Origin: Colwellia sp.
Lineage (GTDB): Bacteria > Pseudomonadota > Gammaproteobacteria > Enterobacterales > Alteromonadaceae
Direction: 5' to 3'
NCBI GenBank assembly: GCA_013215385.1
Contig: JABSOY010000014.1
Location: forward strand, 62,001-126,000
DNA: 64,000 bases
Each line of letters starts with the position of its first letter. Within the stretch, counting starts at the first letter, position 1. This document shows, piece by piece, positions 51,531 through 61,521 of this stretch. The notes under the pieces were generated by a model that ran no database searches, was not told where the DNA came from, and worked only from the letters and a program-made list of their open reading frames with translations. The translations under genes and the position numbers were made by a program.

Positions 51531-52373
51531 TTATTTTGAAAAAAGTCCACCATTCATGATAGTTAAAATATTTTCAGCTTCTTCTGAAGCAAACTCAACC
51601 GCTTCGGCTAAATCATCATCAGAAATATTCAAATTTTCAAGTAAGCTCTGTTCAACAATATCATCGTAATTAAATACTTCCGGGTGGCTGTCAACCAAGG
51701 AGAGATGTGAAGCTAGATATAAAACTTTAACATCCTTGTTAATTTGAATCGTTTTTGCTTCATTATAATGGCGTATAGGTAAAATTATTTTTTCGGGTAT
51801 TTGCCATATTTTTAATAATTCAGCAGAGACTTCGGTATAAGTAAAGCCTAAAAATCTTTGCTGCAAACTCCATGGCAGTTGCTCTGCTGAATATTTTTCA
51901 CATTGCTGCGCAAGTTCAGGGCTAATCTTAGCAACGATTAATTCACCAAAATTTTGCAATAAACCGGCGACAAATAAGCGTTCGATATCACGGATGCCTG
52001 CTTTAATAGCAAGATTTTTAGCCGCTAAGCCACAAAAGATACTCATTCTCCAGAAACGTTTTAAATCTATCGCTTGGTTTGAAAAATGCTTAAAAGCTGT
52101 CGCGGCAACATCTACTAACATCATGTTATAAATAGCTTGAGTACCAATAATGGTGATGGCACGAGAAATAGTACTTATTTCCCCTGGGAAGCTATAAATA
52201 GCACTATTTGCTATTTGCAGTAATCGAGAGGTCATTGAGGGGTCAATACTGATCACATTGGCAAAATCTTCAATGGATGAGTCTTCATTCTCCATCAAGC
52301 CTTTTATTTTAAAACAGGCATCGGGTAAAGCAAAAGAGCCATTGGCTTGTACTGCGTATTCATGAGCATTCAT
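51531..52373 (-). CDS. HDOD-domain protein, copy 2
   Basis: A 280-residue HDOD protein, start at ATG 52373 (MNAHEYAVQANGSFALPDACF) with GGAT 6 bases before it. It is clearly paralogous to copy 1 at 43447-44292: same start pattern, IEDFANVISIDPSMTSRLLQIANSAIYSFPGEISTIS against IDDIADVILLDPGLSGTILKLSN, and the shared LPWSLQQ/LPWSKQQ segment. HDOD proteins bind partners in signalling; none is identifiable here. It is monocistronic, followed by no clear terminator. Confidence 0.9.
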   Translation of the reverse strand: MNAHEYAVQANGSFALPDACFKIKGLMENEDSSIEDFANVISIDPSMTSRLLQIANSAIYSFPGEISTISRAITIIGTQAIYNMMLVDVAATAFKHFSNQAIDLKRFWRMSIFCGLAAKNLAIKAGIRDIERLFVAGLLQNFGELIVAKISPELAQQCEKYSAEQLPWSLQQRFLGFTYTEVSAELLKIWQIPEKIILPIRHYNEAKTIQINKDVKVLYLASHLSLVDSHPEVFNYDDIVEQSLLENLNISDDDLAEAVEFASEEAENILTIMNGGLFSK

Positions 52374-52437
52374 GTGATATCCATATTTTATCAAATAATA
52401 TTTATAGTGTAGCTTGTTGTCTTAATACAGAAAACAA

Positions 52438-52469
52438 AAAAACGCAGTGATCTTCATCACTGCGTTTTT
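52438..52469 (-). terminator. Intrinsic terminator of the M28 peptidase gene
   Basis: A 14-bp stem (AAAAACGCAGTGAT and ATCACTGCGTTTTT) with a CTTC loop, 21 bp after the peptidase stop on the minus strand, followed by TTTGTTTTC. Confidence 0.88.
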
Positions 52470-52489
52470 ATATTATTTATTAAAGCGCT

Positions 52490-54160
52490 TTACTGAGCGA
52501 AAGTTTTACCAAAAAAGTCGCCTTGATTCCACGTCGGACGCTGCTCACCATTGGCAATCTCTAAGCCTATCATCATGTTCACTTCTGCAAAGCTCGCGGC
52601 TGCATCGTAACGAATAGGTAATGTCGTTTCATCACTATGTTGATGGTAGTGGTTTTTGAAGAAATCGCCAAAAACTTCACCGCCATTAATGTCAGGGTCT
52701 TTAGATTGAAAACCTGTCATTAAAAATACCGATGGTACACCCGCTTTTACAAAGCTGTAGTGATCACTACGAGTAAACAATGCTTGCTCTGGCATTGGGT
52801 CGTCGCTTAATGATAAATCAATTTTTTCTGCAGCTCTAGCAACAATAGGTCCTAAACTTGAGTGGGTAGAACCAAAGGCAATAATATCGGCAAATGGGTA
52901 TAAAATTAATGGCATATCTAAATTAACGTTCGCAACCATTTGCGTAACAGGTACCGTTGGATTCGTTGCAAAATAACTTGAACCTAATAGCCCTTTTTCT
53001 TCTGCGGTAACAACCACAAACAAAATAGAACGTTTAGGTTTTTCAGGCATGGTTGATAATAAACGCGCAGTTTCTAGTAAAATTGAAACGCCTGATGCAT
53101 TATCTAATGCACCATTGTTAATTTTATCTTCTTCGTCACCATGACTACTTACCCCAATATGATCAAGGTGAGCACTAAAAACTACATATTCATCTTTCAG
53201 TGTTGGGTCACTGCCTTCAATAGCGGCAATAATATTAGGGCTAGAGATTTCTTCATGGCGACTTTTGCTCGCCATTTTAACACTTGAATTCAACGCAAAA
53301 CCTTTAATGGCAATATTTTTAGTATCATCACTAAGTACGTCAGTTAACTTACGTTCAGCGCCAACAAATAAGGCTTCAGCACTTTCTGCACTGATATATG
53401 CGACACTTTTCAATTCAGCATATTTCCCAAACGGCCTGCCCTCTTTGTTTAACCAGTTAAGACGTGGTGCATCAGCATTAGAAGCTGTTTTAGCAAAAGT
53501 ACGTACTGCATCACGCTTTGGCGTATGAATGGTGATAAAACCAACAGCGCCATGCTTAACAGCATGTTTTAGTTTTTCACTACCAGAGCCAATGTGTGCA
53601 CCTTCTTCCGAAGGTAAATCATCAGGACGGCCTGTCAATACAACAACAACCTTACCTTCGACATCGATATTTTGGTAATCATCGTAACCAAAGTCTTTAG
53701 ACACTACGCCATAGCCAACAAAAACAGTTTCCGCTTCAATAGCCGACGCTGTTAATAGGCTATCGCCCGACATAATGAAGGCGTCTTTAAATTTCAGCGC
53801 GACTTCACCGTCGTTATTTATCACTGATAATTGAGCACTATTTTCTTCAATAAATGCCTTACGAAAAGTGACTTTTTGTTCAAAGCCTTTATGCTCCCCC
53901 ATAGGTGTTAAGCCTAATTGCTTGAAGTAAGACTTGACATAATTAGCAGCGATTTGGTAACCATCGCTACCCGTATCACGCCCAAGTAACGTATCATCAG
54001 CAAGGAATTCCAGATGTGCTTTGATATTTTGTTCATTCACTTGTGGTTTTTTATCTGTAGCCGTTACAGATGTTTGATTGTTTTGTCCACAAGCAGATAA
54101 AAGCGCGAGGCTTAATAAACTTGCACTGGTGAGTAATTTAAATTTCATTGGCTTCTTCAT
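52490..54160 (-). CDS. M28-family zinc peptidase, lipoprotein
   Basis: A 556-residue lipoprotein peptidase with lipobox LLSAC (C24). An inserted PA-like domain covers about residues 130-270, and M28 residues lie on both sides. The zinc site is complete: H331 and D333 (HLDH), D353 (GALDNAS), E387/E388 (TAEEKG), D415 (NVNLDM) and H467 (SDHYS). Members are aminopeptidases or carboxypeptidases acting on peptides in the envelope. It likely finishes digestion of peptides made by secreted proteases such as the one at 19724. Terminated by a strong hairpin. Confidence 0.94.
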   Translation of the reverse strand: MKKPMKFKLLTSASLLSLALLSACGQNNQTSVTATDKKPQVNEQNIKAHLEFLADDTLLGRDTGSDGYQIAANYVKSYFKQLGLTPMGEHKGFEQKVTFRKAFIEENSAQLSVINNDGEVALKFKDAFIMSGDSLLTASAIEAETVFVGYGVVSKDFGYDDYQNIDVEGKVVVVLTGRPDDLPSEEGAHIGSGSEKLKHAVKHGAVGFITIHTPKRDAVRTFAKTASNADAPRLNWLNKEGRPFGKYAELKSVAYISAESAEALFVGAERKLTDVLSDDTKNIAIKGFALNSSVKMASKSRHEEISSPNIIAAIEGSDPTLKDEYVVFSAHLDHIGVSSHGDEEDKINNGALDNASGVSILLETARLLSTMPEKPKRSILFVVVTAEEKGLLGSSYFATNPTVPVTQMVANVNLDMPLILYPFADIIAFGSTHSSLGPIVARAAEKIDLSLSDDPMPEQALFTRSDHYSFVKAGVPSVFLMTGFQSKDPDINGGEVFGDFFKNHYHQHSDETTLPIRYDAAASFAEVNMMIGLEIANGEQRPTWNQGDFFGKTFAQ

Positions 54161-54593
54161 ATTATTAAATTAAGTTTTAGGGATATATTTACATACCGGT
54201 ATATCGACATCACTATAATCATTGTTAAAATAAAATTCTAGTAATGCAATAAAGTTATTTGGATCAAGAGCAACATTTTAATCGCCGTACGTTATGTCTA
54301 TCTTTATTCTTTTCGCTCAGTAAATAGTGATTTCGCTGGTTATATTAGCGCTATTTGATCTATCAACGAATAATCTAACCTTGGCTTTCAGCACTAAAGG
54401 TAGTAAAAAATTAACGATAGCAACTGATAATAACCTTCAATTAAGCCATCTTACAGCTATTCTGCAGGTAAAGTAGTCTCTTGATTATCATCGTAAAAAT
54501 GATAATTTTTTCACCAAAATGTTTTTCAATGCTATTGTTTTAGATTAGAAAGTAGGCGAATATGAAACTATTCCCTTACCAAGTAAATTAATT
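54161..54593. other. Intergenic stretch with hairpin and a nine-codon leader
   Basis: A 433-bp stretch between divergent genes. Positions 54484-54511 hold a terminator-like hairpin: ATTATCAT, a 7-base loop, ATGATAAT, then a T run on the plus strand. Downstream, an ATG at 54562 opens a nine-codon frame (MKLFPYQVN) with AGG 5 bases before it; its TAA ends at 54591, two bases before the ATG of the DUF2970 gene. Together these could be a leader controlling that gene, or the short frame could be chance. Confidence 0.45.
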
Positions 54594-54821
54594 ATGCCTA
54601 TCAGTAACTTTTCAAAAATGTCAGTTTCTTCACAAAAAAAGAGTAGCTTCATATCGGTAATTAAAAGTGTCGGGGCGGCTTTTATAGGTGTGCAAAGTAA
54701 TAAAAATAGAGAACGAGATTTCAGCGAAGGAAAGCTGAGCCATTTTATTATTGTTGGTATTGTCTGTGTCGTTATTTTTATTGGTGCATTAGTGGCAGTT
54801 GTATCACTGGTATTACCTTAA
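54594..54821 (+). CDS. DUF2970 small membrane protein
   Basis: A 75-residue protein of the DUF2970 family: the cytoplasmic part has VGAAFIGVQSNKNRERDFSEG and the C-terminus is one membrane segment (IIVGIVCVVIFIGALVAVVSLVL). The function is unknown. It has no good ribosome site of its own but starts 2 bases after a nine-codon leader frame, so coupled translation is possible. Its stop is 3 bp from the convergent dam gene. Confidence 0.85.
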   Translation: MPISNFSKMSVSSQKKSSFISVIKSVGAAFIGVQSNKNRERDFSEGKLSHFIIVGIVCVVIFIGALVAVVSLVLP

Positions 54822-54824
54822 CCA

Positions 54825-55643
54825 CTATTTATAAAGCACTAATAATTCAGAAACTTTAGTACGCTTGTTCGCTTTTTGGCTAATAGTACGTGCGACTTGA
54901 ATCGTTTTTTGTTTGTCTGCATGCTCGTAAATTTTACGCGTCCAAATAGTATCGTGATTGCTGATCAGTACGGATATGTTTTGCTCTGATGTTATTTCTT
55001 CAGCAATATTAGCTAAATCGGCTTGTTCATCTAAACCAAAGCCATTGCCCACATAACTAGTAAAACTTGCGGTTTTACTTAACGGCACATAAGGTGGATC
55101 ACAGTAAATTACATCACCATTTTGTGCATGAGCAAACGTTTCTCTATATCCCTTACAAATAAACGTCGCTTTCTTTGCTTTTTCAGAAAAAAACAACATT
55201 TCATTTTCAGGAAAGTATGGCCGGACATATCGGCCAAAAGGTACATTGTACCCCCCTGATTTATTATATCGACATAAACCATTATAACCATGACGGTTCA
55301 TATAAAGAAAAATAAGCGATCGAAAATAACTATCGTTACTCGCATTAAATTCGGCTCGTAATTGATAGTAGACTTTTTCTTGATTATATTCAGCGGTGAA
55401 ATACTTTGCAGCATCAGTTATAAATTGCTTAGGATTGGCTTTTATAATGTTATAGAGGTTAATAAGATCTTGATTAATATCATTCAATAAATAATGTTCA
55501 TAGTTACTATTTAAGAAGACCGAACCCGCACCAACGAAAGGTTCAATAAGTCGCTCGCCCTTAGGTAGCATTTTATTAATTACATCGCATAGACCATATT
55601 TACCGCCAGCCCATTTTAGAAATGCTCGATGTTTTTTAACCAT
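54825..55643 (-). CDS. dam: DNA adenine methyltransferase Dam
   Basis: A 272-residue GATC-specific adenine methyltransferase. The ATG at 55643 gives MVKKHRAFLKWAGGKYGL, matching the E. coli start; a GTG three codons earlier is possible. SAM motif FVGAGSVFLN, catalytic DPPY motif (CDPPYVPLS) and target region (NRHGYNGLCRYNKSGGYNVPFG) are intact. It functions in mismatch repair, replication timing and gene regulation. It follows damX (55726) and aroB-aroK on the same strand in the usual gammaproteobacterial order. Confidence 0.96.
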   Translation of the reverse strand: MVKKHRAFLKWAGGKYGLCDVINKMLPKGERLIEPFVGAGSVFLNSNYEHYLLNDINQDLINLYNIIKANPKQFITDAAKYFTAEYNQEKVYYQLRAEFNASNDSYFRSLIFLYMNRHGYNGLCRYNKSGGYNVPFGRYVRPYFPENEMLFFSEKAKKATFICKGYRETFAHAQNGDVIYCDPPYVPLSKTASFTSYVGNGFGLDEQADLANIAEEITSEQNISVLISNHDTIWTRKIYEHADKQKTIQVARTISQKANKRTKVSELLVLYK

Positions 55644-55725
55644 TGAAACCACTTACCTACAACTGCTGATTTAAACACTGAGTTTAAACACTAAAAAGAA
55701 AGCGAATTGTATACTGATTAGCGCT

Positions 55726-57138
55726 TTATTGGGAGAGTTGAAAGCTACTGATTTCACTATTAATCGCTTCAACTGACTTTATCCAAGGTTGATGCGACAT
55801 TATGGTACTTGGCAACAGCATTATTGCTTGTTCGGCATTAAGTCTGGTTGAATAAATTTCAGAAGTAATTACCAGCATCGGCTGCTTATTCAGTAAACGA
55901 TGATATCGTTTAATCTTGGTTGTCGTAAAATCTGGTAAGAATTGCTGATAAACAGGAAGTCGGGTAAAACCCGCGATTTGAATAACATAACCTGTTTTGG
56001 CGTTGATATAATAATCATTGTCTACCTTTAGGCTTTCAATACCGTTAATATTTTTAATCGTCTCTTTTTTATCGCGGCCTAAAGTCGGTGCTGATATTTC
56101 TTGCTTTTGTTGAAATAACGAACTGTTATTTGTTTGAATTATGGGATCTGCAACCTTTGGCTTTGGCATTTTACTATCAAGAAAGGATTCAAAGCGCTTT
56201 GGTCTTCCATTAACAGGAATTTCTGTTGTTATTTCATTTATTCCAACTGAATTTTGAAAAGCTGATATTGCACTCACGATATCAATTGAATTGGCAATTT
56301 CGGGTGTTTTATTCTCAATATTTGTTGATTTACTAGCCGTTAGAGCTTGAACAATATCAGCAGGCTTGGCTAATACAATCATATCCTTTATAGATACTTC
56401 TCCCACAAAAGAGTTAACGCCGAGAGTAGCGTTTTGTATGCCTAACTTAGTTTTTAAGCTAAAAGTATCTTGCTGAAATAACCAATAGCCAAGAATCGAT
56501 AAGCTAATCACAAAGGCCGTAAAAACCATTAACCATTTCGCAGTAGTTGTAAGTTTGAAAATAGCTGATTTAACCTTAAATACATTGGCATTCAATGCCA
56601 ATAACTGTCCTGTCTGACCTGATAGAATTGAGATTTTTTTATTAAAAAGTGATTTGTTATTTGCTAATAATGTTCCAGTTTGTGGTGTGCCAAGCAATAA
56701 AACTCTTATAGGGTAATTGGCCTTTTTAGCAATATCAGTAAGTTGACATAATTCATGTAATATTTGCAAAGACAAGTATTGCGTATGTTTAATAACTATA
56801 TCGATAAATTGTTTTTCTTGTTTCGCTAAATTAATCAAACTGACAGCAAGGGATTGCTCAGGATCAAATAAATTATTAGTAAAAAGTTGCTCGATAATTC
56901 TACAACGAATTTGAATATCATTTAATTTAGGAGAAACAGCGATAAATGCTGCATTGTGATCATTTGCTAGAGAGCCAAGAAATTGACTAGCAACTTGAGA
57001 ATAAACACTTTCGTCTTGATCAACAACCAATACAGCATGTTTTGAAAAACGTAGAATGTAATCAACACGCGCATTAGCGCTGATGGTTGTAACGCTTTGT
57101 GATACGTTAGATTCTATGGCATGTGCTAGTGCAGACAT
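55726..57138 (-). CDS. damX: DamX-like SPOR-domain protein
   Basis: A 470-residue inner-membrane division protein. The N-terminal cytoplasmic part (about residues 1-200) resembles the ATPase-like fold (VDYILRFSKHAVLVVDQDES). One membrane segment lies at about 204-224 (LMVFTAFVISLSILGYWLF). A long low-complexity periplasmic linker leads to a C-terminal SPOR domain (YVIQIAGFTRLPVYQQFL) that binds denuded septal glycan. The position between aroB and dam supports the name damX. It is longer in the cytoplasmic part than many relatives. Confidence 0.9.
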   Translation of the reverse strand: MSALAHAIESNVSQSVTTISANARVDYILRFSKHAVLVVDQDESVYSQVASQFLGSLANDHNAAFIAVSPKLNDIQIRCRIIEQLFTNNLFDPEQSLAVSLINLAKQEKQFIDIVIKHTQYLSLQILHELCQLTDIAKKANYPIRVLLLGTPQTGTLLANNKSLFNKKISILSGQTGQLLALNANVFKVKSAIFKLTTTAKWLMVFTAFVISLSILGYWLFQQDTFSLKTKLGIQNATLGVNSFVGEVSIKDMIVLAKPADIVQALTASKSTNIENKTPEIANSIDIVSAISAFQNSVGINEITTEIPVNGRPKRFESFLDSKMPKPKVADPIIQTNNSSLFQQKQEISAPTLGRDKKETIKNINGIESLKVDNDYYINAKTGYVIQIAGFTRLPVYQQFLPDFTTTKIKRYHRLLNKQPMLVITSEIYSTRLNAEQAIMLLPSTIMSHQPWIKSVEAINSEISSFQLSQ

Positions 57139-57161
57139 GTTTCACCTGTTCTGTATTAAAA

Positions 57162-58226
57162 TTACAGAATTTGCTGAAGCATATCCTCACTAATATCATC
57201 ACGCATTTCCGATTGACCAATAGCAGTAGGTACGATTAAACGTATCACACCGGCTAAATTCTTTTTGTCACGACGCATGTGACAAATAAATTCTTCAAAG
57301 CCCATATTTTCTGGAGCTATAAGTGGTAAATCAAACGCTGCAATTAAAGTTTCGATACGACGTAGATCTGACGCTTCAAGCAAATTCAATGCTACAGATA
57401 ACTTAGAGGCAAGTACCATGCCAGTAGCGACAGCTTCACCGTGTAACCATTTACCATAACCTTGATCAGCTTCGATAGCGTGGCCAAAAGTATGACCTAA
57501 ATTTAATAAGGCACGAACTCCTTTTTCAGTTTCGTCAGCAGAAACAATATCAGCTTTACATCGACAACAGGTTTCGATCATCTCTATTAATGTTGTTTTA
57601 TCCGCAGACTTTATTTTTTCACTATTATTCTCTAACCAAGTAAAAAATTGTCCATCACCTAAAATACCATATTTGATAACTTCGGCCATGCCAGCATTAA
57701 ATTCACGAACAGGTAATGTGGATAGACTATCGACATCAATAAAAACGGCCTTGGGCTGATAAAACGCACCAATCATATTTTTACCTAGAGGATGATTAAC
57801 TGCTGTTTTCCCTCCAACTGAAGAGTCAACTTGAGAGAGCAATGTGGTCGGTATCTGAATAAAGTTTATGCCACGTTGGTAACATGCTGCAGCAAAGCCA
57901 GTTATATCTCCAATAACACCACCGCCTAAAGCGATTAGAGTAGAATCACGGCCATGCCTATTTTCCAACAGATGAGACATAATAACGTCAAAATTTGCTA
58001 ACGATTTTTGTGCTTCACCATCGGGTAATATTATTTCATCAACCTGAAAATCAACTAGCTTATCTTTCAAAGCAGCAAGATATAAAGGCTTTACAATATT
58101 ATTAGAAACGATACAGACACGTTTCCCATGAATATGCGAAGAGAGCAGACTATTTTCTTTTAATAGTCCGCTATCAATATAAATGGGATAACTGCGTATA
58201 CCGAGATCAACATTTAGCGTTGTCAT
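57162..58226 (-). CDS. aroB: 3-dehydroquinate synthase AroB
   Basis: A 354-residue NAD- and zinc-dependent enzyme that converts DAHP to 3-dehydroquinate in the shikimate pathway. It shows the expected motifs: [51 protein letters not shown] and [11 protein letters not shown] (metal-binding histidines). It follows aroK by 22 bp and precedes damX by 23 bp, the conserved aroK-aroB-damX-dam order. Confidence 0.97.
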   Translation of the reverse strand: MTTLNVDLGIRSYPIYIDSGLLKENSLLSSHIHGKRVCIVSNNIVKPLYLAALKDKLVDFQVDEIILPDGEAQKSLANFDVIMSHLLENRHGRDSTLIALGGGVIGDITGFAAACYQRGINFIQIPTTLLSQVDSSVGGKTAVNHPLGKNMIGAFYQPKAVFIDVDSLSTLPVREFNAGMAEVIKYGILGDGQFFTWLENNSEKIKSADKTTLIEMIETCCRCKADIVSADETEKGVRALLNLGHTFGHAIEADQGYGKWLHGEAVATGMVLASKLSVALNLLEASDLRRIETLIAAFDLPLIAPENMGFEEFICHMRRDKKNLAGVIRLIVPTAIGQSEMRDDISEDMLQQIL

Positions 58227-58248
58227 TTTTTGGGTGCTTATTCGCTAT

Positions 58249-58767
58249 TTAAAAATCTAAACGCTCAACAATTTTATGAGCTACAACTTTTGCACTTTGA
58301 TCATCAGTTTTAACAATAACGTCAGCAATTTCTTCATACAAAGGATTGCGTTCGACTGCTAAATTTTCAAGTACAGTTCTTGGCTCTTCTGAGGTTTGCA
58401 ACAATGGACGACGTCGATCTCGCTGTGTACGAGCGACTTGTTTGTCTATTGTTGTTTCTAAATAAACAACAATACCACGTGCCGACAAACGATTACGCAC
58501 TTGCTTACTGATTACCGACCCCCCACCTGTAGCTAAAACAATACCTTGTTTTTCACTTAGGTCCTCAATCACACCTTCTTCTCTTTTACGAAAGCCTTCT
58601 TCACCTTCAAGATCGAATACCCATGCGATATCTGCACCAGTACGGCGCTCTATTTCCTGATCAGAGTCAAAAAATTCAAGATGTAGCCTATCAGCTAACT
58701 CTCTACCAATTGTGCTTTTACCAGCCCCCATAGGGCCAATAAGGAAAATATTACGTTTTTCTGCCAT
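58249..58767 (-). CDS. aroK: Shikimate kinase AroK
   Basis: A 172-residue ATP-dependent enzyme that phosphorylates shikimate. P-loop [14 protein letters not shown], substrate-binding [11 protein letters not shown] and [10 protein letters not shown], then ATGGGSV and RRRPLL in the LID region are all present. First gene of the aroK-aroB-damX-dam group; a 157-bp gap separates it from pilQ upstream. Confidence 0.97.
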   Translation of the reverse strand: MAEKRNIFLIGPMGAGKSTIGRELADRLHLEFFDSDQEIERRTGADIAWVFDLEGEEGFRKREEGVIEDLSEKQGIVLATGGGSVISKQVRNRLSARGIVVYLETTIDKQVARTQRDRRRPLLQTSEEPRTVLENLAVERNPLYEEIADVIVKTDDQSAKVVAHKIVERLDF

Positions 58768-58924
58768 TAGATTAACTTAAGCTCGTATCAATAATTACGT
58801 TTACAAATATGAGGGAACCCCCTCCGAAAATTTTAAGGGCGTAATTATCGCAATTGTTGGGTGTAAATTGCAAGTTAACTGAGACGAAAATAATCTGAAA
58901 ATGCCCAGTTAATTGCAAATATGT

Positions 58925-60982
58925 TTAAAAACGCTCGGTTACGATGCGCGGAGTGACAAAAATGAGTAACTCTTTTTTCTCATTATAGTTAGTACTGTTC
59001 CTAAATAGCCAGCCAAAGTATGGAATATCACCTAAAACTGGAACTTTTGATACTGTACTAATAATTGATTGCTGATAAATTCCACCAAGTACGATTGTTT
59101 CACCATTGTTTACTAAAACTTGTGTGCCAATACGCTGAGTATCAATTGCAGGCGCTTGGCCATTCTGTACATCCGATACTGTGTCTTGAGTGACGACCAA
59201 ATCAAGGATGATGCGATCATCTGGTGTAATGTGTGGAGTAACCGTTAAACTTAATACGGCTTTCTTAAACTGAGTCGACGTTGCTCCACTTGAAGATGCT
59301 TCTTGGTAAGGTATTTCAACACCTTGCTCAATATAAGCCTCTTTCTGATTAGCGGTAGTAATACGAGGGCTTGCTATGATTTCACCCTTATTTTCTTTTT
59401 CCATCGCACTCAATTCAAGATCTAAAATAGTACCGTCAGCTAAACGTGCCACTTGGAAAGCAATACTGCCAGCTGGGTTGCCAACGGGTAAGTTTACATT
59501 TAACCTATCGGCTAGTGCAGGAACAAGACCACTAGCTGCGGAATTCGCGCCCTCTAAAGTGCCAGAACCAGCATACTCACCATTTGTATCGGTTACCCCC
59601 CAACGAATACCTAACTCTTCATTAATACTATCTTTAACGGTAACCATGCGCGCCTCAATCACAACTTGTCGCACAGGGATATCCAACACACTGACCATGC
59701 GCCTGATATCTTCAATACTCTTGGCAGTGTCACGAATTAATAACGTATTAGTACGCTCATCCACGCTAATACTACCCCGTGTAGATAAAATACTGTTGTC
59801 ATCGCTTTTTATTAAGTTGGCAAAGTCGATAGCTTTCGCATAGTTCACTTGTACATATTCAGAATAAAGCGGTGCGAGTTCTTCAACTTGTTGCTTAGCT
59901 TGTAAATCACGAGCTTCACGGGCTGAAAGTTCATCGCTAGGTGCAACCATTAATATATTGCCTTCCATACGCTTATCTAAGCCTTTAACTTTCAATATAA
60001 TATCAAGAGCTTGGTCCCAGGGAACGCCATCTAACCGCAAGGTAATGTTACCAGTGACGGTATCGCTTGTAACAAGATTGAAGCCGTTATAATCAGCGAT
60101 AATTTGCAACACGGTTCTTACGGATATATCTTGAAAATTTAATGATATTGCTCGGCCAACAAAATCAGCACCGTCCTCCAAATAACCCGGTGATTTAGCA
60201 TTTTTTGAAACGGTTAATGAGAATACACTATTCAATTGATGGTGTTTGAAGGTAAAGTCGCTATCGATATCGACAACTAAACGGGCATTTCGTCCGTCAC
60301 GAAAGGTCTCGATACCTGTAACGAGCGTACCAAAATCTGTAACATCCAACTTATAAAGTAAATCATCAATTATTTGAGTATTATGAAACTCAATATAAAG
60401 TTTACCAAGTTTGTCAGCAACATCTACCGCGACCATGCTGTCGTCAAGATATACTAATATCTGAGCTTCGTCATTTTCACCGTTTCGAAAATCAATTGAA
60501 TCAATATTATTAATAAAATTATTACCGAGTGGGTTCACTTGAGTGACAGGAGAATTAACCACTCCTTTATTGAGAATCAATGAAAATAAATTTTTATTCT
60601 GATGCACATCAAAAACAGCGAGTTGATCTAAATGAACCGTTGCCACAACCTTACCTGACAGTTTTTGAACGCTGATATGGTTAACACCAGCATGTTCAAT
60701 AGCCGTGTTAAGTAAATTTTCATTAAATTTATCAGCATCAAAGGTTATTTTAATTTGTGCAGGGTTCATTGCCGTTTTCATTTCGGGCTGAATGACAATA
60801 TCTGAAGAAAATTCAAATTGCAGTTCTATTTCATCATTTTGCAAGGTGTTGTATTTAATACCTACAAGGTCAGAAGACCATGCCGTAAACGCAAAGCAAG
60901 ATAACAATAACGCGGTAACCACGTTACGGTTCATTCGATGAGAAACTTGGCGATAACTTTTAATTTTATTAAATAGCATCAT
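58925..60982 (-). CDS. pilQ: Type IV pilus secretin PilQ
   Basis: A 685-residue outer-membrane secretin that forms the pilus exit channel. A signal peptide lies at about residues 17-36. AMIN domains at the N-terminus bind glycan (NDEIELQFEFSSD). Then N0 and N1 domains (ISLNFQDISVRTVLQIIADYNGFN), and the secretin domain with VVIEARMVTVKDSINEELGIRWG and the final VPVLGDIPYFGWLFRN. The start overlaps the end of pilP by 4 bases. Last gene of the pilMNOPQ operon. Confidence 0.97.
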   Translation of the reverse strand: MMLFNKIKSYRQVSHRMNRNVVTALLLSCFAFTAWSSDLVGIKYNTLQNDEIELQFEFSSDIVIQPEMKTAMNPAQIKITFDADKFNENLLNTAIEHAGVNHISVQKLSGKVVATVHLDQLAVFDVHQNKNLFSLILNKGVVNSPVTQVNPLGNNFINNIDSIDFRNGENDEAQILVYLDDSMVAVDVADKLGKLYIEFHNTQIIDDLLYKLDVTDFGTLVTGIETFRDGRNARLVVDIDSDFTFKHHQLNSVFSLTVSKNAKSPGYLEDGADFVGRAISLNFQDISVRTVLQIIADYNGFNLVTSDTVTGNITLRLDGVPWDQALDIILKVKGLDKRMEGNILMVAPSDELSAREARDLQAKQQVEELAPLYSEYVQVNYAKAIDFANLIKSDDNSILSTRGSISVDERTNTLLIRDTAKSIEDIRRMVSVLDIPVRQVVIEARMVTVKDSINEELGIRWGVTDTNGEYAGSGTLEGANSAASGLVPALADRLNVNLPVGNPAGSIAFQVARLADGTILDLELSAMEKENKGEIIASPRITTANQKEAYIEQGVEIPYQEASSSGATSTQFKKAVLSLTVTPHITPDDRIILDLVVTQDTVSDVQNGQAPAIDTQRIGTQVLVNNGETIVLGGIYQQSIISTVSKVPVLGDIPYFGWLFRNSTNYNEKKELLIFVTPRIVTERF

Positions 60983-61521
60983 GACTTCCTTTGACTCTCT
61001 GTGCCAGACTTGACCATTTTTATAACCGTATCACGTTCTACCCAACAGCCTGCGCCATCAGAAATTAATTCAGTGACGTGCACTTTCTGTTGGCTAACCG
61101 CCGTAATTCGACCGTTATTCAATCCTAAGTAACTTCCAATAGCAACTCGATGTAATGTGGTATCTGATGCTTCAACCAGTGCCCAGATAATACCTTGTTC
61201 ACCTAACGTTCCTCGCATTGTTAAGTTACTTAGCGAAAAGGTCTCTAAAGGTTGCTTTCGTCTTCTTGGATCGGGACTTAAACAACCTGACATTTGCTGA
61301 ATTTTCTGCTGAATAGCTTCAGCCTGTGGTTTATCAAATGGACTACGCAATGAATGGGCTGAGTAGTCAAAGTGGTCGAAAGCAGACATTACCGGCATAG
61401 GTTCAATAGTATTAGGTGTATTCGCTTGAACTTTCGCAATATGAGTACGTAAATCACTAGTATCGTCGAAGCAACCAGTGCTCCCCACAGCAATGACGAT
61501 TAACAAAGCTAATTTTTTCAT
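60979..61521 (-). CDS. pilP: Type IV pilus lipoprotein PilP
   Basis: A 180-residue inner-membrane lipoprotein. Lipobox STGC (C17) is followed by the unstructured region and the C-terminal HR-type domain (LSNLTMRGTLGEQGIIWALVEA, then RVAIGSYLGLNNGRI). It links PilN-PilO to PilQ. It overlaps both neighbours by 4 bases. Confidence 0.96.
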   Translation of the reverse strand: MKKLALLIVIAVGSTGCFDDTSDLRTHIAKVQANTPNTIEPMPVMSAFDHFDYSAHSLRSPFDKPQAEAIQQKIQQMSGCLSPDPRRRKQPLETFSLSNLTMRGTLGEQGIIWALVEASDTTLHRVAIGSYLGLNNGRITAVSQQKVHVTELISDGAGCWVERDTVIKMVKSGTESQRKS

